Of a DNA stretch of 14,680 bases, positions 7,362 through 14,680 are shown piece after piece; position 1 is the first letter of the stretch, and each line of letters starts with the position of its first letter. The notes below the pieces were generated by a model. It was not told the origin of the DNA. It saw nothing but the letters and a program-made list of their open reading frames with translations, and ran no database searches. This DNA is from an uncultured Candidatus Pelagibacter sp. (GTDB lineage: Bacteria; Pseudomonadota; Alphaproteobacteria; Pelagibacterales; Pelagibacteraceae). The stretch is taken from assembly GCA_937897125.1 (NCBI GenBank), contig CALCPL010000007.1, forward strand, positions 1-14,680, written 5' to 3'. The position numbers were made by a program, and so were the translations under genes.

Positions 7362-8207
7362 TCCCTCAATGTAGCTTGGGAATTTTAAATTATAGTTAAA
7401 ATAACTTTTCATCTTTTTGTTGCTAACTTTTTTAGACTCATTATAAAAATTTTTCAACATCTCACTTTTAATTTGGTCAACTTCAATTTTTTCAATATTT
7501 TCAATATTTAACATTTTTGCTCCAAATAAAGTAACATCTTCAGATGTGGAAGGTTTATCATCAGATAGATTATATATTTCTCCTGACTTAAATTTTGATA
7601 AAGATTTAAATAATATGTTTGAAATATCATCCACATGAATTCTAGAAAAATAATGATTTTTTTTATTGATCAATTTCACATCTCCTGATTTTAGACGTAT
7701 TAAAATATTTTTTTCATTAGAATAGATTCCAGATAACCTGAATATCTGAATTGGTATTTTGTTATTTTTTTCCAAAGAAACCCATGCATTTTCAGCTTTT
7801 AATCTTGCAATACCATTAGTTGAGATTGGGTTTGTTTTGCTATTTTCATTAACCCATTCTCCCTTATGATCCCCATAAATACTAGTGGCCGATAAGTAGG
7901 TTATCCATTTTACTTTGGAGTTTTCTATAAATTTAGAAAAATTTTTTATAACTAGATCTTCTTGATTTTCTGGTGGTATAGAAACTAAAATATGATCTGC
8001 TTCTTTTAATTTTATAATTAAATTTTGATCAAATTTTTCACTATTAAATAGGTAGCTATTATAATTAATACCATTGAATATTTTTTTTGAAGACTCACTC
8101 CTAGAAGTTGCTGACAAGTTAATATTATATTGCTCAGTATTAAGCTTCTTTATAAAGTTTTTTGCTACTTGGCCAAAACCAAAACAAAAAATATTTATAT
8201 CCTTCAT
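7332..8207 (-). CDS. NAD(P)-binding atypical SDR / epimerase-like protein
   Basis: A probable cytoplasmic oxidoreductase or epimerase of unknown substrate. The 291 residues begin with a Rossmann nucleotide-binding motif, GFGQVA (10-15), a shortened GxGxxA form without a signal peptide. YLSATSIYGDHKGEWVNE (104-121) resembles the active-site segment of extended/atypical SDRs of the YeeZ-like group. The usual YxxxK pair is not obvious: the expected place reads ARLKAEN (134-140). HVDDI at 191-195 is a typical late SDR motif. Its ATG is one base after the gltB stop, so it probably shares the gltDB transcript, which does not prove a nitrogen-related function. The 3' end overlaps the convergent hydrolase gene by 30 bp. 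Dehydrogenase, epimerase or a non-catalytic sensor are all possible. Confidence 0.85.
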   Translation of the reverse strand: MKDINIFCFGFGQVAKNFIKKLNTEQYNINLSATSRSESSKKIFNGINYNSYLFNSEKFDQNLIIKLKEADHILVSIPPENQEDLVIKNFSKFIENSKVKWITYLSATSIYGDHKGEWVNENSKTNPISTNGIARLKAENAWVSLEKNNKIPIQIFRLSGIYSNEKNILIRLKSGDVKLINKKNHYFSRIHVDDISNILFKSLSKFKSGEIYNLSDDKPSTSEDVTLFGAKMLNIENIEKIEVDQIKSEMLKNFYNESKKVSNKKMKSYFNYNLKFPSYIEGLNYIRSNFI

Positions 8208-8208
8208 T

Positions 8209-11200
8209 TTAACTAACTTCTTTTATAATAGATTTTAAACTTATTGGGTTTTTTAGCTTATCAATCATTTCTTTTGGACAAACTTGAATAAAATTAGAAA
8301 TTTCTTTATCAAAATTTTCTATTATCTTTTTAGAAAAATCTGAATTTGTCTCCTGATGATGCTCTTGTACTAAATTTTTTAAATAAGCTATCCAATGATC
8401 TGTTTCTGGTGTTTGCCATACTACAGTCTCTGGATTTACTTTTTTGTCGAATTTCTTATTTATATCGTAAATAAACGCCATTCCACCTGTCATTCCAGCT
8501 CCAAAATTGTCTCCTACATCACCCAAAACTACAACCGTACCACCAGTCATATATTCACAAGCATTAGAATCACAGCCTTCAATAACCGAAATTGATCCTG
8601 AATTTCTTACGGCATACCTTTCTCCAGCTTGACCTGCTGCAAAAAGTTTTCCAGATGTTGCTCCATACAAAACTGTATTTCCTATTATGGTATTCTCATG
8701 TGAAACTAAATTACTTTCATCTGGAAGTTTAACTACCACTGTTGCTCCTGATAAACCTTTACCAACATAATCATTAGCGTCACCTTTTAAAATAAGTTTT
8801 AACCCTTTTATTCCAAATGCACCAAATGACTGTCCAGCTGACCCTTTAAACTTTAGAGATAAAAAGCCATCTTCTAATTTTTCAGATCCATATTTTTCAT
8901 AAAGATGATTAGAAATTCTTGTACCAACTGTCCTATGAGTATTTTTAATAATATATTCTTTTTCAATAATTTTTACTTTTCCAATTTGTTCTTTAATTTC
9001 AGGTAAAATTTCTTGATCTAAAGTATCTGGAACAGAATTTATTTCTGGAACTGTACAGTACCTCGTGTTCTCACCAGCATCTGTTTGAACAAATAAAGGA
9101 TTTAGATCTAAATCGTCTAAGTTTGGTGAGGCTTTGCTTACCTGTCTTAATAAATCAGTCCTACCAATTATTTCATTCAATGATTTAAATCCTATTTGTG
9201 CTAAAATTTCTCTTACTTCCTCAGCTATGAATTTAAATAAGTTAACTACCTTTTCTGGCGTACCAGAAAATTTTTCTCTTAGTTTTTCATCTTGAGTACA
9301 AACTCCAACTGGACATGTGTTTGAATGACACTGTCTAACCATTATACATCCCATAGCTACTAAAGCTGTAGTTGCTACTCCATATTCTTCAGCCCCCATC
9401 ATAGCTGCAATAACAACATCTCTTCCTGTTTTAATTCCACCATCTGTTCTTAGGGTAACTTTATGTCTTAAATTATTTAAAGTTAAAACTTGATTAGCCT
9501 CAGTTAAACCCATCTCCCAAGGTATCCCAACATATTTAACACTTGTTTGTGGTGTTGCTCCTGTTCCTCCATTATGTCCAGAAATTAAAATTATATCTGC
9601 TTTAGCTTTAGCTACCCCAGCTGCGATTGTTCCTATACCAGATGATGCTACTAATTTTACACCAACTCTTGCTTTTGGATTGGCTTGTTTAAGATCATAA
9701 ATTAATTGAGCTAAATCCTCGATAGAATAAATATCGTGGTGAGGTGGTGGTGATATTAAGGTTACACCCGGTGTTGAATGTCTTAATTTAGCAATTTCTT
9801 CTGTGACTTTAAACCCTGGTAATTGACCTCCCTCACCAGGTTTTGCCCCTTGTGCAATTTTAATCTCTATTTCGTTACAGTTATTTAGATATTTAAGTGT
9901 TACTCCAAATCTTGCTGAAGCTATTTGTTTAACTCTAGAATTAGCACTGTCACCGTTTTCCATCTTAATAAATCTTTTTTCATCTTCGCCACCTTCACCA
10001 CTACAAGAGGCTCCTTTAATTCTATTCATTCCTATAGCTAAAGTTTCGTGTGCTTCTTTCGATAATGCGCCATGAGACATACTTCCACTTCCAAATCTTG
10101 TTAAAATATTTTCAATTGGTTCTACTTCTGAAATATCTAAGGACGGGTTTAAATTTTTATCTCTAAATCCAATTAAATCTCTAAGGTGTATAGGTGGAAG
10201 ATTATAAATACCTTCTGCATATTTTTTATAAGCTTCAAAAGAATTTGACGAAACTGCACTTTGTAAAAGATGAATAAGCTTACCTTGATATTGATGAGTT
10301 TCACCATTCTTTCTATACCTATAAATTCCCCCAATTGGTAAAACTGTATCTGTTCCTTCAAATGCTTCTTTGTGAATAGTTCTTAATTTTTTTTCTATTC
10401 CATTTAAACCTATGCCTGAAATTTTTGATAAAATTCCTGGAAAATACTCTGATGCTACTGTTCTACTCAAACCAACTGTTTCAAAATTACATCCACCTCT
10501 ATAAGAGCTTATGACCGAAATTCCCATTTTTGACATTATTTTCAGAAGCCCATAATTTACTGATTGTATATATCTCTCTATGCATTCATCGTACCCAAAC
10601 TTTCCAAATAATTTTTTTTCAAACCTTTGATATAAACTATCCAGTGCTAAATAAGGATTAACAGTAGTAGCCCCAACACCTATAAGTGTTGCAAATGAAT
10701 GTGTGTCTAATGCTTCCCCAGTTTGAGCATTGATTGATGCATAACCTCTTAATTTTTTTTTTATAAGATAGGTATTTATTGCACCAACACTTAATAGCAT
10801 TGGAATGGGTAATCTTTTTTCAGAAATATTTTTATCACTTAAGATTAATTGAGTAAGGCCTTGTCTAACTGCAATTTCAGATTCTTTTCTAATTCTCTCA
10901 ATAGAGGTTTCAAGATTTTCACTTTTATCAAAAGTACAATCAATTATTATTGATTTTTCACCAAAAAAATTAGTAAATTTTTCTAATTGAGAATTTGATA
11001 ATATAGGGCTGTCTAAAACATATATGTTTTCTTCTGTTAAATTAGTAAAATCTAAAATATTTCCAAGATTACCAAAACGAGTTTTTAAACTCATAACCTT
11101 GTTTTCTCTTAAGGAATCAATTGGTGGATTAGTAACTTGACTAAAGTTTTGTCTAAAAAAATGGTAAAGCGGTCTATAACGGTCAGATAGTACTGCAAGT

Positions 11201-12714
11201 GGAGTGTCATCACCCATAGAACCAATGGCCTCTTTTGCGTCTTCTGCCATGGGATGAAGAATAAGCTCTAAATCCTCTAAACTGTAACCAAATGTATGTT
11301 GTCTTTTTTTTAGCTCATCACCTGAAAAAGTAGATTTTTCATTTTTTATTGGAAATTTTTTTTCTAAATCAATTATCTGATTGTTAAAATGTTTAAACTC
11401 TTTTGCCAAATAATCTTTTATTTCAACATTAGAAAATACTTTACCTTTAGCTATTCTAACTCCAAGAATTTCTCCAGGTCCTAATCTACCTTTTTTAAGA
11501 ATTTGCTTCTCATCAATTTCAACCATTCCTGTCTCTGAACCTGCACATAATATTTTGTCTTTTGAAATAGTATATCTCATTGGGCGTAACCCATTTCTAT
11601 CAGCAGCTACAATGGCCCATTCATTATCGGTAGCTGCAATAGCAGCTGGTCCATCCCATGGCTCCATTGTACTGTTTAAAAAATTAAATAGTTGTTGATG
11701 ATCTTTTGATAATGTTTGACTTTTTTTAGACCATGCATCTGGAATTAACATTAACTTTGCAAGAGGCGCTGATTGGCCAGAAATATTTAAAAGTTCAAAA
11801 ACACTATCCAGTGCAGCAGAGTCAGAAGATCCTGGCTGTATAACTGGTTTTAAATTTTCCATATTATCAAATAATGGACTATTCATTTCTTGCTCATGAA
11901 CTTTCATCCAGTTTGTATTCCCTTTGAATGTATTTATTTCTCCATTATGAGCTAGTGCTCTAAAAGGTTGTGCTAGATCCCAACTTGGTGCTGTGTTTGT
12001 TGAAAACCTTTGATGAAATATTGCAAATCGAGATATAAATCTCTCATCTTTTAAATCTAAATAAAAATCTGCGATAGACTCTGCTAAAAACATTCCCTTA
12101 TAAATAACTGACTTAGAACTTAGTGAACAAATATAAAAACCTTCTATCGCATCTTTAATAGCTTCTTTTTCAATTTTTCTTCTAGATTCATAAATTTTTC
12201 TTTCTAACTCTTTTTCTGTTAAATCTTTATTATTATGTTTGAATAATACTTGAGTGATTTCTGGTCTCGTAAGATTTGCTTTTTCACCTAAAACTTTTGG
12301 ATTTACTGGAACCTGTCTCCATCCATAAATACTAAAATTACTTTTTGTTAATTCACTTTCAATTAAAGTTCTTGCATTTTCTTGTGCTTGATAATTATTT
12401 CTAGGTAAAAAAATCATACCCACACAAATTTCTGAACCATCATGGTCGTGACCTGTGATTTCTATTTTTTCAGCAAAGAAATCTGAAGGAATTTCCAAAT
12501 GGATTCCAGCTCCATCACCTGTTTTTCCATCAGCATCTACAGCTCCTCTGTGCCAAACCGCTTTTAAGGCATTAATTCCATATTCTACTACTTTCCTTGA
12601 TTTTTTACCCTCTGTAGAAGCAATCAACCCTACTCCACAAGCATCATGCTCCATTTCTTTTGAATAAACATGACCGTCTTCAAGAATTTTAAGATTTTTT
12701 TTATAATTTTTCAT
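8209..12714 (-). CDS. gltB: Glutamate synthase (NADPH) large subunit
   Basis: The alpha subunit of GOGAT takes the amide group of glutamine and, with 2-oxoglutarate and electrons from GltD, makes two glutamates. The 1501 residues are full length. Residues 1-25 are a propeptide; Cys26 (HDACGVGL) would become the N-terminal nucleophile of the class II glutaminase domain (to about 430), with HRG at 55-57 and ALAHNGEINT at 253-262. A central linker domain follows (about 475-770), then the FMN-binding synthase domain (about 850-1215) with SGHNGGTGATP (1045-1055) and RTDGGIKTGRDV (1089-1100). The 3Fe-4S ligands are C1123, C1129 and C1134 (C-x5-C-x4-C). A glycine-rich beta-helix domain fills the C-terminus. 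The start overlaps the gltD stop by one base (TAATG), giving strong coupling. No frameshift or lost key residue is seen. Confidence 0.98.
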   Translation of the reverse strand: MKNYKKNLKILEDGHVYSKEMEHDACGVGLIASTEGKKSRKVVEYGINALKAVWHRGAVDADGKTGDGAGIHLEIPSDFFAEKIEITGHDHDGSEICVGMIFLPRNNYQAQENARTLIESELTKSNFSIYGWRQVPVNPKVLGEKANLTRPEITQVLFKHNNKDLTEKELERKIYESRRKIEKEAIKDAIEGFYICSLSSKSVIYKGMFLAESIADFYLDLKDERFISRFAIFHQRFSTNTAPSWDLAQPFRALAHNGEINTFKGNTNWMKVHEQEMNSPLFDNMENLKPVIQPGSSDSAALDSVFELLNISGQSAPLAKLMLIPDAWSKKSQTLSKDHQQLFNFLNSTMEPWDGPAAIAATDNEWAIVAADRNGLRPMRYTISKDKILCAGSETGMVEIDEKQILKKGRLGPGEILGVRIAKGKVFSNVEIKDYLAKEFKHFNNQIIDLEKKFPIKNEKSTFSGDELKKRQHTFGYSLEDLELILHPMAEDAKEAIGSMGDDTPLAVLSDRYRPLYHFFRQNFSQVTNPPIDSLRENKVMSLKTRFGNLGNILDFTNLTEENIYVLDSPILSNSQLEKFTNFFGEKSIIIDCTFDKSENLETSIERIRKESEIAVRQGLTQLILSDKNISEKRLPIPMLLSVGAINTYLIKKKLRGYASINAQTGEALDTHSFATLIGVGATTVNPYLALDSLYQRFEKKLFGKFGYDECIERYIQSVNYGLLKIMSKMGISVISSYRGGCNFETVGLSRTVASEYFPGILSKISGIGLNGIEKKLRTIHKEAFEGTDTVLPIGGIYRYRKNGETHQYQGKLIHLLQSAVSSNSFEAYKKYAEGIYNLPPIHLRDLIGFRDKNLNPSLDISEVEPIENILTRFGSGSMSHGALSKEAHETLAIGMNRIKGASCSGEGGEDEKRFIKMENGDSANSRVKQIASARFGVTLKYLNNCNEIEIKIAQGAKPGEGGQLPGFKVTEEIAKLRHSTPGVTLISPPPHHDIYSIEDLAQLIYDLKQANPKARVGVKLVASSGIGTIAAGVAKAKADIILISGHNGGTGATPQTSVKYVGIPWEMGLTEANQVLTLNNLRHKVTLRTDGGIKTGRDVVIAAMMGAEEYGVATTALVAMGCIMVRQCHSNTCPVGVCTQDEKLREKFSGTPEKVVNLFKFIAEEVREILAQIGFKSLNEIIGRTDLLRQVSKASPNLDDLDLNPLFVQTDAGENTRYCTVPEINSVPDTLDQEILPEIKEQIGKVKIIEKEYIIKNTHRTVGTRISNHLYEKYGSEKLEDGFLSLKFKGSAGQSFGAFGIKGLKLILKGDANDYVGKGLSGATVVVKLPDESNLVSHENTIIGNTVLYGATSGKLFAAGQAGERYAVRNSGSISVIEGCDSNACEYMTGGTVVVLGDVGDNFGAGMTGGMAFIYDINKKFDKKVNPETVVWQTPETDHWIAYLKNLVQEHHQETNSDFSKKIIENFDKEISNFIQVCPKEMIDKLKNPISLKSIIKEVS

Positions 12715-14153
12715 TAAGCAACCTTCTCTTTACTGAGTTCTTTACTCTCTAAAAAATTTTTTATTGATACTGCTACGTCTCTTCCATCTTTTATAGCCCA
12801 GACAACTAAAGATGCGCCTCTAATAATGTCTCCTGCTGCAAAGACACCTGGTAAATTTGTCTCCATTGTATCAAAATTAGTTTTTAATGTTCCCCATTTA
12901 GTAACTTGTAGATCTTCAGAGCCAAATAGTTTTGGTAAATTTTCAGGATCAAAGCCAAGAGCCTTGATTACTATATCTGCTTTAATATTAAAGTGAGAAT
13001 CATTCTGGATTTCTGGTTTACGTCTACCACTGTCATCAGGTTCACCAAGTTTAATTTTATCCACCATCAAACCTTCAACTTTATTTGTTCCAACAAATTC
13101 TTTAGGGCTAGATAACCATACAAACTCTACTCCCTCTTCCTCTGCATTAGCTACCTCTCTAGCAGATCCAGGCATATTTTCTTTGTCTCTTCTATAAAGG
13201 CATTTAACTGATTTTGCTTTTTGTCTGATTGAAGTCCTAACACAGTCCATTGCAGTGTCACCTCCTCCAATTACAACAATATTTTTTCCTTCAGCATTTA
13301 AGGTTCCATTATCAAATAACTCTACCTTATCTCCTAATCCTTTTTTATTTGAAGCTGTTAAAAATTCCATAGCTGGAAAAATATTTCCTAAATCTTTTCC
13401 TGGTAGATCTATTTCTCGAGCTTTATAAACTCCAGTTGCAATTAAAAGAGAGTCATGTTTTTTTCTTAATTGCTCTAATGTAGCATCTTTTCCAACTTCA
13501 AAATTTTGAACAAATTTAATTCCACCCTCTTCTAATAATTTGGTTCTTCTTTCTACAACAAATTTTTCTAATTTAAAATTTGGGATCCCATAAATCATTA
13601 AACCACCAGCTCTATCATATCGATCATATACAGTAATTTGATAACCTAACTTACGTAACTGCTCTGCAGCAGCAAGACCAGCTGGACCAGCACCTATAAT
13701 TCCAATACTTTGACTCTTTTCATTTTTAACTTTTATTGGATTTACCCATCCTTGTTCCCAAGCATTATCAGTAATATACTTTTCAATTGAACCAATAGTT
13801 ACAGTTCCATGTCCTGATTGTTCGATTACACAGTTTCCTTCACACAATCTATCTTGTGGACATATTCTTCCACACACCTCTGGCATGTTGTTAGTGCTTT
13901 GAGATAATTCGTAAGCCTCTTTTAATCGTCCCTCTGCAGTTAATTTCAGCCAATCTGGAATATTATTACTTAATGGACAATGTACCTGACAAAAAGGAAC
14001 TCCACATTGTGAGCATCTGCTAGATTGTTCGCCTGCCTTTTCATTAATAAACTCTTTATAAATTTCGTTAAAATCTTCTTTTCTGTTGCCAACTTCTCTT
14101 TTAGGTGGAGTTTGTTGACCTATTTTAACAAATTTAAGCATTTTTTCTGACAT
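12714..14153 (-). CDS. gltD: Glutamate synthase (NADPH) small subunit
   Basis: The beta subunit of GOGAT oxidises NADPH on FAD and passes electrons through iron-sulfur clusters to GltB. The 479 residues are typical. The N-terminal adrenodoxin-type segment carries two cysteine sets, C47/C50/C55/C59 and C94/C98/C104/C108, for the 4Fe-4S clusters. The FAD Rossmann motif is GAGPAG (154-159), the NADPH motif GGGDTA (296-301) and the C-terminal FAD contact FAAGDIIRG (438-446). The chosen ATG has a good ribosome-binding site (AAAGGG) five bases upstream and a promoter behind it. An in-frame ATG at codon 5 is the only nearby alternative. It is the first gene of the likely gltD-gltB-SDR operon. The paralogous family includes other NADPH-dependent reductase subunits, but the gltB neighbour settles the identity. 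Confidence 0.97.
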   Translation of the reverse strand: MSEKMLKFVKIGQQTPPKREVGNRKEDFNEIYKEFINEKAGEQSSRCSQCGVPFCQVHCPLSNNIPDWLKLTAEGRLKEAYELSQSTNNMPEVCGRICPQDRLCEGNCVIEQSGHGTVTIGSIEKYITDNAWEQGWVNPIKVKNEKSQSIGIIGAGPAGLAAAEQLRKLGYQITVYDRYDRAGGLMIYGIPNFKLEKFVVERRTKLLEEGGIKFVQNFEVGKDATLEQLRKKHDSLLIATGVYKAREIDLPGKDLGNIFPAMEFLTASNKKGLGDKVELFDNGTLNAEGKNIVVIGGGDTAMDCVRTSIRQKAKSVKCLYRRDKENMPGSAREVANAEEEGVEFVWLSSPKEFVGTNKVEGLMVDKIKLGEPDDSGRRKPEIQNDSHFNIKADIVIKALGFDPENLPKLFGSEDLQVTKWGTLKTNFDTMETNLPGVFAAGDIIRGASLVVWAIKDGRDVAVSIKNFLESKELSKEKVA

Positions 14154-14158
14154 ATATA

Positions 14159-14164
14159 CCCTTT
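14159..14164 (-). promoter_or_regulatory. Ribosome-binding site of gltD
   Basis: AAAGGG on the minus strand lies five bases before the gltD ATG at 14153. It is well spaced and fixes this start over the ATG four codons later. Confidence 0.75.
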
Positions 14165-14178
14165 AATAAACTGAGCAT

Positions 14179-14207
14179 ATAATAAGGTTTTGTGTAATAA
14201 AAGACAA
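14179..14207 (-). promoter_or_regulatory. Sigma-70-type promoter of gltDB
   Basis: Read on the minus strand: -35 TTGTCT (14207-14202; 4 of 6 matches to TTGACA), a 17-base spacer and -10 TATTAT (14184-14179; 5 of 6 matches to TATAAT). The predicted transcript would start near 14172, giving a leader of about 19 bases that contains the AAAGGG ribosome-binding site. Spacing and location are ideal, although AT-rich DNA produces such matches by chance. Confidence 0.65.
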
Positions 14208-14209
14208 AC

Positions 14210-14230
14210 AAGGTCAATATATATGACCTT
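14210..14230. promoter_or_regulatory. Perfect 7-7-7 dyad, candidate regulator-binding site
   Basis: AAGGTCA (14210-14216), spacer ATATATA, then TGACCTT (14224-14230): the arms are exact inverted complements over two helical turns. The site begins two bases upstream of the gltD -35 box and is centred about 48 bases before the predicted start, where an activator often binds. It lies between divergent gltD and uppP. I do not recognise the protein it belongs to; it does not match an NtrC site. It could also be an mRNA hairpin if transcription starts further upstream. Confidence 0.55.
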
Positions 14231-14257
14231 AAATTTACAATAAATACCGTTAATTCT

Positions 14258-14286
14258 TTGTATTTTAATTTTTGCATATCTAATAT
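14258..14286 (+). promoter_or_regulatory. Possible uppP promoter
   Basis: TTGTAT (14258-14263; 3 of 6 to the -35 consensus), 17 bases, then TAATAT (14281-14286; 4 of 6 to the -10 consensus). It would start transcription near 14293, about 45 bases before uppP. The spacing is ideal but the boxes are weak in very AT-rich DNA. Confidence 0.35.
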
Positions 14287-14316
14287 GTTCAAATGGAATT
14301 GTTTAAATCATCGAAT

Positions 14317-14339
14317 ATTTAAGCTACGAAGCTTTAAAT
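14317..14339 (+). promoter_or_regulatory. Imperfect hairpin covering the uppP start
   Basis: ATTTAAGCT (14317-14325), loop ACGA, then AGCTTTAAAT (14330-14339) pair with a single bulged T. The 3' arm runs into the uppP ATG at 14338, and no Shine-Dalgarno sequence is visible. If formed in mRNA, the stem would cover the start codon. It may be coincidental, since AAGCTT-like self-complementary sequence is common at this composition. Confidence 0.35.
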
Positions 14340-14631
14340 GTTCTCAAATATTATTGAAATTATAATCTTATCAATAGTTCAGGGGATATCTGAATTTTTA
14401 CCAATCAGCTCATCAGCTCACTTAAATATTGTTGAGATAATATTTGAGTTTAATTCTAACTCACTAATGATTGATGTTAGTCTTCATCTTGGCTCTTTAC
14501 TTGCGATAATCTTTTATTTTAGAAGAGAGTTATTGGATCTTAGAAATAATCAAAAGTTATTATCTTTATTAATTATTGGCTCTATACCAATTGTAATAGC
14601 TGGGTACATAATCAGCTCCACAGGTCTAGTT
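14338..14631 (+). CDS. uppP: Undecaprenyl-diphosphate phosphatase (UppP/BacA), N-terminal fragment
   Basis: UppP is an inner-membrane enzyme that dephosphorylates undecaprenyl diphosphate, recycling the lipid carrier for peptidoglycan and other cell-wall polymers. Ninety-eight genomic codons remain of a family length near 260-270. The (E/Q)xxxE motif is Q15-x3-E19 within VQGISEFLPISSSAHL, and His28 follows in the same block; both are characteristic of the BacA family. Hydrophobic helices are visible at about 4-14, 46-61 and 74-97. The codon before the ATG is TAA in frame, so the start cannot lie upstream. The open frame continues for LSLIHI, but those six codons are the Tn5 mosaic end, not genome. 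The PGxSRSxxT half of the active site lies beyond the contig. Confidence 0.95.
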
Positions 14632-14680
14632 CTGTCTCTTATACACATCTGACGCTGCCGACGAATAGAGAGGTGTAGAT
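14632..14680. other. Nextera P5-side adapter remnant (not genomic)
   Basis: 14632-14650 is the reverse-complement 19-bp Tn5 mosaic end and 14651-14664 the Nextera read-1 tail. 14665-14672 is an i5 index (ATAGAGAG, reverse complement CTCTCTAT, which I recall as S502), and 14673-14680 is the start of the P5 oligonucleotide. This is untrimmed library adapter and should be removed. Confidence 0.98.

Noticed and set aside
7362..7382. TCCC...GGGA repeat after the hydrolase stop as a terminator
   Set aside because: The stem is only 4 bp with a 12-base loop and has no proper T-run behind it.
5409..8207. Glycosyltransferase, hydrolase and SDR genes as a horizontally acquired island
   Set aside because: They are somewhat more Lys/Asn-rich than the core genes but match the overall AT-rich style. 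They adjoin core genes with zero- or one-base junctions and have no integrase, tRNA or repeats nearby. Ordinary weak constraint explains the difference.
14285..14365. Short ORF of 26 codons upstream of and overlapping the uppP start, as a possible leader peptide
   Set aside because: It has no ribosome-binding site, overlaps uppP out of frame, and such short open frames are expected in AT-rich spacer. Nothing links it to attenuation.
50..14631. An undescribed defence, mobile or biosynthetic system
   Set aside because: All long open frames belong to recognisable families, mostly core translation, nitrogen assimilation and envelope genes. I found no CRISPR-like repeats, retroelement, toxin-antitoxin pair, tRNA or rRNA by reading both strands.

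Overview
This is a 14.58 kb piece of a very AT-rich bacterial chromosome, occupying 50-14631. Both ends are Nextera sequencing adapter, not genome: P7 side at 1-49 and P5 side at 14632-14680. The protein set, the low GC (roughly 30% by eye), the Lys/Ile/Asn-rich proteins and the nearly absent intergenic DNA suggest a streamlined alphaproteobacterium. The SAR11 clade (Pelagibacterales) is the best guess. That is inference from composition and layout; there is no rRNA gene here to settle it.

Layout. Region 50-6563 is a minus-strand cluster in transcription order GT4 glycosyltransferase, thrS, infC, rpmI, rplT, pheS, pheT (pheT cut by the window edge). It makes a probable cell-surface sugar transferase, threonyl- and phenylalanyl-tRNA synthetases, initiation factor IF3 and ribosomal proteins L35 and L20. 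The genes are almost contiguous. GT4, thrS and infC are in the same frame and separated only by their stop codons. The only gaps (43 and 53 bases, flanking rplT-rpmI) hold small inverted repeats that may form mRNA hairpins.

Region 6564-8207 has two less conserved genes: a plus-strand alpha/beta hydrolase, divergent from the glycosyltransferase across 42 bp, and a minus-strand NAD(P)-binding SDR/epimerase-like protein. Their 3' ends converge and overlap by 30 bp. The SDR gene starts one base after gltB, so it is the probable last gene of the glutamate synthase operon.

Region 8209-14153 encodes both subunits of NADPH-dependent glutamate synthase (GOGAT) on the minus strand, in the order gltD then gltB, overlapping by one base. 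They carry out the main route of ammonium assimilation together with glutamine synthetase, which is not in the window. Upstream of gltD, 14154-14337 has a good sigma-70-type promoter with a perfect 7-7-7 dyad directly upstream of the -35 box, the best regulatory candidate here. The plus-strand gene uppP (undecaprenyl-diphosphate phosphatase) follows and is cut after 98 codons; the last six residues of its open frame are adapter-encoded.

Overall this is core housekeeping DNA. I see no mobile element, CRISPR array, RNA gene, defence locus or undescribed multi-gene system. The points worth a second look are regulatory sites, extreme gene packing and the adapter ends.
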